A program made the position numbers and the translations under genes. DNA of 10,695 nucleotides from Solirubrobacterales bacterium (lineage in GTDB: Bacteria > Actinomycetota > Thermoleophilia > Solirubrobacterales > 70-9): the NCBI GenBank assembly GCA_030152505.1, contig JASLJO010000079.1:1-10695 (forward strand), in the 5' to 3' direction. The notes beneath the pieces are model-generated. The model worked only from the letters and a program-made list of their open reading frames with translations, searched no databases and had not been told where the DNA came from. This document shows, one piece after another, positions 6,648 through 10,695 of the stretch (position 1 is the first letter of the stretch; every line of letters starts with the position of its first letter).

Positions 6648-8798
6648 CTAGCTCGTCGGCGTGATCCTGTAAGCGTCGAAGACGCTCTCGACGTTGCGCA
6701 GGCGAGAGATGCACTGCTTGAGCTGCTCGGTGTCGCCGACCTCGATCACGAAGCGATTCTTCACCATCGGGTGGTTGGTCATGCAACTTGCGCCGAGGAT
6801 GTTGATGCCGGCCTCCGAGAAGGTGCGGGAGAGATCCTCGAGGAGGCGAGTGCGATCGTAGGCGTCGATCTGCAGCTCGACCCGATAGGAGGACTCGTTC
6901 TCCCCCTCCCAGGCGACCTCGACGAAGCGTTCGGGCGACTTCATCAGAGCCTTGACGTTCTTGCAGTCGGCGCGGTGGATGGTGATGCCGCGGCCGAGCG
7001 AGACATAGCCGGCGATCGTGTCGCCCGGCACCGGCCGACAGCACTTGGCCAGCCGCACGGCGACGTTGTCGGCGCCCTTGACGCGGATGCCGTAGTTGGA
7101 GGCGTCCTTGGTCCGCCGCGCCGAGTCCTCGCGCGGGCCCTCGAGTCCGATCGGCTGCTCGTCCTCGACCGCCTCACCCTCTTTGAGGCGCTGCATCAAC
7201 TTGTTGGCGACCGCCTTGGTGGCGATCTTTCCCTGACCGAGGGCGATGTAGAACTCGGTTGCCTTGTGGAAACCCATCTCGCGGATGACCTGGGCGAGCA
7301 ACGGTGACATCGCCAGCTTCTGCATCGGCAGGCCACGCTTGCGCAGCGCCTCTTCGAGTGCGTCGCGGCCCTTCTTCTCGGCGTCCTCCCGCCGTTCCTG
7401 TTTGAAGAAGGCGCGGATCTTGTTGCGGGCGCGGCTGGTGCGCACCAGTTTCAGCCAGTCGCGCGAAGGGCCACGGTTCTGCTTTGCGGTCAGCACCTCG
7501 ACGATGTCGCCCGAGCGCAGCTGGTAGTGCAACGGCACGATCGAGCCGTTGACCTTGGCGCCGACGCAACGGTGGCCGACGTCGGTGTGGACCGCATAGG
7601 CGAAGTCGAGCGGGGTCGAACCGGCCGAGAGGTTCTTCACCTCGCCCTTGGGGGTGAAGACGAACACCTCGTCCTCGAAGAGATCGACCTTGAGCGACTC
7701 GAGGAACTCAGCCGGGTCCTGCTCGCCCTCGGCCTCGACCAGCTGCCGCAGCCAGGTCATCTTCTCCCGCTGCGGGTCGGACGCCCCGCCCTCCTTGTAG
7801 GCGACATGGGCGGCGATCCCGTACTCGGCCAGATCGTGCATCTCCCTGGTGCGGATCTGGATCTCCAGCGGCTTGCCTTCGGGCCCGATCACGGTGGTGT
7901 GCAGCGCCTGGTACATATTCGCCTTCGGCATCGCCACGAAGTCCTTGAAGCGACCCGGCAGAGGCTTCCAAAGCGAGTGGATGACGCCGATCGCGCCGTA
8001 GCAATCCTTGACCGAGCCGACGATCACCCGCATCGCGGTCAGGTCGAAGATCTCGTTGAACTCGCGCCCCTTCTTGGTCATCTTCGTGTAGATCGAGTAG
8101 AAGTGCTTGGCGCGTCCGGAGATCTCGGCCTCGATCCCGACCGCCTGCAGCTCGTCGCCGAGAAAGCTGCCGGCGTCGTTGACGAAGGCCTCACGCTCGT
8201 CGCGTTGCTGGGCGACGAGCTGTTTGATCTCCTTGTACTTGCGCGGGTGCAGGGTTGCGAAGGCGAGATCCTCCAGCTCCCATTTGATCGCGTGGATACC
8301 CAGCCGATGGGCCAGGGGCGCGTAGATCTCGAGCGTCTCACGCGACTTCGCCGTCTGCTTCTGCTTGGGCAGGGCGCCGAGCGTGCGCATGTTGTGCAAC
8401 CGGTCGGCCAGCTTGATCAGGATCACCCTGACGTCGGTGGCCATCGCCACCATCATCTTGCGGTAGTTCTCGGCCGGGCGCTCGTCGCGGCTCTCGAAGG
8501 TCATCCCGGTCAACTTGGTGACGCCGTCGACCAGCTGGGCGACCTCCTCGCCGAACTCCTCTTGGATCTCCGCCAGGCTGGCGCTGGTGTCCTCCACCGT
8601 GTCGTGCAGCAACGCGGCGCAGAGCGTCTCGGTGTCGAGCCGCATGCCGGCGCAGATCTGGGCGACCCCGACCGGATGGGTGATGAACTCGTCACCAGAA
8701 CGGCGCATCTGGTCGGCGTGACGAGCGCAAGCGAAGTCGAAGGCGTGCGTGAGCGCGGCGCGGTCGATTTCCGGCGCCGAGTCGAACTCCTCGACCAC
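6648..8798 (-). CDS. rel: Bifunctional (p)ppGpp synthetase/hydrolase (Rel/SpoT type)
   Basis: Ribosome-associated stringent-response enzyme making and degrading (p)ppGpp; 716 residues from GTG 8798. Order: HD hydrolase domain with His41, His65, Asp66 and Asp132, spaced exactly like the Mn2+ ligands of the Streptococcus Rel (53/77/78/144), so hydrolysis should be intact; synthetase domain with RFKD (283-286), the RXKD motif of bifunctional enzymes rather than EXDD, plus YQALHTTV and LEIQIRT (311-317); TGS (about 375-437); helical region; zinc-finger/CC domain with Cys586-Cys587, His608 and Cys612; and a C-terminal ACT domain (about 635-716). The start is doubtful. GTG 8798 has no Shine-Dalgarno and cuts into the first helix, while the same frame runs upstream through LEQRELLADLLA to an ATT at 8858 preceded by AGGAGG. 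It follows recJ in the same direction, 32 nt after or overlapping it. Confidence 0.95.
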   Translation of the reverse strand: MVEEFDSAPEIDRAALTHAFDFACARHADQMRRSGDEFITHPVGVAQICAGMRLDTETLCAALLHDTVEDTSASLAEIQEEFGEEVAQLVDGVTKLTGMTFESRDERPAENYRKMMVAMATDVRVILIKLADRLHNMRTLGALPKQKQTAKSRETLEIYAPLAHRLGIHAIKWELEDLAFATLHPRKYKEIKQLVAQQRDEREAFVNDAGSFLGDELQAVGIEAEISGRAKHFYSIYTKMTKKGREFNEIFDLTAMRVIVGSVKDCYGAIGVIHSLWKPLPGRFKDFVAMPKANMYQALHTTVIGPEGKPLEIQIRTREMHDLAEYGIAAHVAYKEGGASDPQREKMTWLRQLVEAEGEQDPAEFLESLKVDLFEDEVFVFTPKGEVKNLSAGSTPLDFAYAVHTDVGHRCVGAKVNGSIVPLHYQLRSGDIVEVLTAKQNRGPSRDWLKLVRTSRARNKIRAFFKQERREDAEKKGRDALEEALRKRGLPMQKLAMSPLLAQVIREMGFHKATEFYIALGQGKIATKAVANKLMQRLKEGEAVEDEQPIGLEGPREDSARRTKDASNYGIRVKGADNVAVRLAKCCRPVPGDTIAGYVSLGRGITIHRADCKNVKALMKSPERFVEVAWEGENESSYRVELQIDAYDRTRLLEDLSRTFSEAGINILGASCMTNHPMVKNRFVIEVGDTEQLKQCISRLRNVESVFDAYRITPTS

Positions 8799-8830
8799 GG
8801 CGAGAAGATCGGCGAGGAGCTCGCGCTGCT

Positions 8831-10695
8831 CTAGGGATTCTTTCGTCGTTCGAGGAATCGCAGGGCCTCCTGATGACGAGCGCCATAGGCACGGTACGCC
8901 GCCGAGCGCTCCAATTCTGTGCCCTCTGAGGATACGACGCCGACGCGACCGCCCCCTCCGTCGGGACTCCCCTGCATCAGGCCGAGCTCACTCAAGACCC
9001 GCAGGCAACGCGCAGCGGTCTCGGGGGACCGTGGGAACCGGCCGCTGCCGCGCAACGCCTCGAGCAGCTCCGTTCCGCCGGCCTCGCCGGCTTCGCGCAG
9101 ATCCCTGAACAGCCCGATCAGGGTCTCGCGGCGAGCCAGCTGCTCGTCGAGCATGGCGCAGGCGAAGCGATGCTCAGCCTCGCCCCAGGCGAGGTGCGCA
9201 TAGCCTTCGCCCTGCATCGCCGCCTCCTCGACCAGCTCGAACTGCGGCGGGTCGACCATGACGACGTGCTCGAAGCCGGCGGCCAGCCCCGGCTCGGCCT
9301 CGAAAGCGGCGGCGTCGGCCAGCACCACGCCCTCCGCGGCGAGCGCGGCCCGCCGCTCCCTACAGGCGACGACCGTCAGCACCTCTCCGTCCCCACTCGA
9401 AGCGAGCTCCGCCACGACGGCCGCCGCCGAGCTCCGCGGCCGCACCACCACCCTCTCTCGCGTGGTAGAGCTTTCACTCGCATAGCGACTCAAACCTCTA
9501 CCACGCTCGGGAGGGGCGGCGGTGGCGGTCGGGTCGGCGGTGAGCTCGTGCTCGAAGCGCTGCCACCAGGCCTCGGCCGCGGCTTCGGCCGCCACCGTCT
9601 CGCGTGGGTAGAGCTCGCGCAGGATCACCTGGGGCTCGACCGAGCCATTCCAGCGGTTGACCTCGAGTCGCACCGCGGCGTCGACCGAATCGTCCTCGCC
9701 GACACCGAGGCTCGGGCGACCGAAGGCGACGCCCAGGGCACGATGCGCGCCGCTGTGCAGGCTGAAGCGCGCATGCTTGCCTTCACCCATCGTCCGCACG
9801 TCGCGTACCCGGGCCGAGGGCACAAGCAACCGCACGCCGGGATTGCCCATGCCAAACGGGGCGAGCTGCTGCAGCTCCTCCGCCAGCTCCAGACCCAGCC
9901 CAGCGCCACCGACCATCGCATCGATCCGCTCGATTTTCTGCAGCTCCTCGGGGCCGAGAACCGATGCCGAATGTGCCGCAAAGGCGCCGTGGAAGGCCGC
10001 CAACTTCTCCTCGCGCAGCTGCAGCCCTGCCGCGGCCCGGTGCCCGCCAAATCCCTCGAGGTGCTCGGCGCAGGCCTGCAACGCGGCAAGCAGGTCGAAG
10101 CCGGGGATGCTCCGGCCCGAGCCACGCCCGCCGCCTTCGCCATCCAGCGAAATGACGATCGTCGGCCGGTGGTGGCGCTCGGCCAACCTGGAGGCAACGA
10201 TCCCGATCACGCCCGGATGCCAGCCCTCACCGGCCAAGACCAGCGCGGGAGCGTCGCGCAGCTCCTCCGACTGCTCCCGCCGCGCCGCCTCGGCGGCCGC
10301 ATCCACTTCCCGCTCCGTGGCCCGCCGCTCGCTGTTGGCCCGGCTCAGCTCCTTGGCGATCTCCTCGGCCCGTGCGTCGTCCTCGGTCAAGAACAGCTCC
10401 ACCCCGGCGTCGGCCCTGTAGAGCCGACCGGCGGCGTTGATCCTGGGCGCCAGCCGAAACGCCAGATCCCCCTCGTCCAACTGCGTCGGCTCACAGCTCG
10501 CCGCCTCGAGCAGCGCCCTCATCCCGGGCCTGCGCGCCCGTCGGATCTCCTCCAATCCCCGCCGAACGAGCGAGCGATTCTCCCCAACCAGTGGCACCAC
10601 GTCGGCAACGGTCGCCAGCGCAACGAGATCGAGGTCGGCCGGGGAGTCGGGGGTGGGGTCCTCAGGAACTCCTCGCGAATGCGAGCCTGAGGACC
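8831..10695 (-). CDS. recJ: Single-strand-DNA-specific exonuclease RecJ (5' end outside window)
   Basis: 5'->3' ssDNA exonuclease used in recombinational and mismatch repair. The frame is open to the window edge; 620 residues are visible and the N-terminal catalytic DHH motifs lie beyond it. Visible in order: end of the DHH domain (DLVALATVADVVPLVGENR, near 10639-10574; RLAPRINAAGRL); the DHHA1 domain with GWHPGVIGIVASRL and GGHRAAAG (10048-10025); an OB-fold segment (about 9950-9610); then roughly 255 extra residues. This tail holds a linker with a palindrome, an alpha/beta stretch (VVVRPRSS..., HVVMVDPP) recalling a degenerate helicase-like fold without a P-loop, and a probable winged helix near the end. 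The visible DHH, DHHA1 and OB motifs are intact. It is followed by rel, and a shared transcript is likely. Two stretches (9451-9515 and 10657-10695) use codons unlike the rest. Confidence 0.93.
   Translation of the reverse strand, partial: SSGSHSRGVPEDPTPDSPADLDLVALATVADVVPLVGENRSLVRRGLEEIRRARRPGMRALLEAASCEPTQLDEGDLAFRLAPRINAAGRLYRADAGVELFLTEDDARAEEIAKELSRANSERRATEREVDAAAEAARREQSEELRDAPALVLAGEGWHPGVIGIVASRLAERHHRPTIVISLDGEGGGRGSGRSIPGFDLLAALQACAEHLEGFGGHRAAAGLQLREEKLAAFHGAFAAHSASVLGPEELQKIERIDAMVGGAGLGLELAEELQQLAPFGMGNPGVRLLVPSARVRDVRTMGEGKHARFSLHSGAHRALGVAFGRPSLGVGEDDSVDAAVRLEVNRWNGSVEPQVILRELYPRETVAAEAAAEAWWQRFEHELTADPTATAAPPERGRGLSRYASESSTTRERVVVRPRSSAAAVVAELASSGDGEVLTVVACRERRAALAAEGVVLADAAAFEAEPGLAAGFEHVVMVDPPQFELVEEAAMQGEGYAHLAWGEAEHRFACAMLDEQLARRETLIGLFRDLREAGEAGGTELLEALRGSGRFPRSPETAARCLRVLSELGLMQGSPDGGGGRVGVVSSEGTELERSAAYRAYGARHQEALRFLERRKNP
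8866..8871 (-). promoter_or_regulatory. Consensus Shine-Dalgarno AGGAGG before a possible ATT start of rel
   Basis: A perfect AGGAGG on the minus strand lies 7 nt before ATT (8858-8856), which is in frame with rel. No ATG, GTG or TTG occurs in that frame between this site and GTG 8798. It lies within the last codons of recJ (Gln-Glu-Ala), so the match could be chance. Confidence 0.35.
9451..9515. repeat. 65-nt imperfect palindrome inside recJ
   Basis: GCGTGGTAGAG (9460-9470) and CTCTACCACGC (9496-9506) form a perfect 11-bp inverted repeat. Around the same centre (9483), CCCTC/GAGGG (9451-9455, 9511-9515), TTT/AAA (9472-9474, 9492-9494) and TCGC/GCGA (9478-9481, 9485-9488) also pair, giving about 25 of 32 symmetric positions. 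The insert stays in frame and encodes a Ser/Arg/Thr-rich linker. Its codons (CGT GGT AGA GGT TTG AGT, TAT, AGT, TCT) are far less G/C-ended than their neighbours. It resembles in principle a palindromic element inserted in a coding sequence. Confidence 0.6.
10657..10695. repeat. Second hairpin-forming inverted repeat in recJ, at the window edge
   Basis: GGTCCTCAGG (10657-10666) pairs perfectly with CCTGAGGACC (10686-10695). Inside, CTCGC (10672-10676) pairs with GCGAG (10681-10685) over a GAAT loop, leaving a 5-nt bulge on one side: 15 bp in 39 nt. The arm may continue past the window end. The recJ codons here (TCA, CAT, CGA, GGA, GTT, CCT) are again untypical, and the encoded Ser/Pro/Asp-rich stretch falls in a loop just before the conserved LDLVALATVADVV segment. 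The arm sequence is unrelated to that of the 9451 element. Confidence 0.5.

Noticed and set aside
7527..8834. 435-codon open frame on the plus strand opposite rel
   Set aside because: High-GC DNA leaves long open frames opposite real genes. Its product is low-complexity (Leu/Val/Asp/His/Gly-rich) and shows no motif, while the rel protein on the other strand has full domain structure.
9460..9500. TGGTAGAGC-like stretch resembling a tRNA D-arm
   Set aside because: No acceptor stem, T-arm or anticodon stem-loop can be built around it; it is explained by the palindrome within recJ.
9170..10690. 506-codon open frame on the plus strand opposite recJ
   Set aside because: Antisense shadow of recJ; Arg/Pro/Gly/His-rich product with no recognisable domain.

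Overview
The window is high-GC, densely coded bacterial chromosome with strong G/C bias at third codon positions, frequent GTG/TTG starts and TAnnnT -10 boxes lying 9-10 nt before start codons. This, together with the style of the Rel, RecJ, CorA and threonine synthase proteins, suggests an actinobacterium, most likely a deep-branching one such as Thermoleophilia/Solirubrobacterales. That taxonomic call is an inference from protein style only. No mobile genes, CRISPR array, tRNA or rRNA were seen.

Layout. (1) 1-1051, minus strand: the first 283 codons of a PLP-dependent threonine synthase, preceded by a well-formed SAM-I (S-box) riboswitch with a Rho-independent terminator and a matching antiterminator. 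The divergent promoter region lies between it and corA. (2) 1118-5035, plus strand: a close-packed run of corA-type Mg2+ transporter, HIT-family nucleotide hydrolase/transferase, phosphomannomutase/phosphoglucomutase and metallo-beta-lactamase-fold hydrolase. Spacing is 12 nt, a 4-nt overlap and 3 nt, so the last three are almost certainly co-transcribed. (3) 5032-5640, minus: a small exported Excalibur-domain protein, convergent with the MBL gene (overlapping stops). (4) 5673-6647, plus: a lipid/diacylglycerol-kinase-family protein, divergent from the Excalibur gene. (5) 6648-10695, minus: recJ (5' end outside the window) followed by a bifunctional (p)ppGpp synthetase/hydrolase rel, overlapping or nearly so; rel abuts the kinase gene stop-to-stop.

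Functionally the window is housekeeping: amino-acid synthesis under SAM control, Mg2+ homeostasis, sugar-phosphate isomerisation for envelope polysaccharides, lipid phosphorylation, single-strand DNA repair and the stringent response. No new defence or mobile system was found.

The points most worth a second look are: the complete SAM-I expression platform in front of threonine synthase; two hairpin-forming palindromes embedded in-frame in variable linkers of recJ, both with codon use unlike their surroundings; a frame discontinuity at the corA N-terminus, where a promoter box points to a start in another frame; and a possible ATT start for rel behind a perfect AGGAGG.
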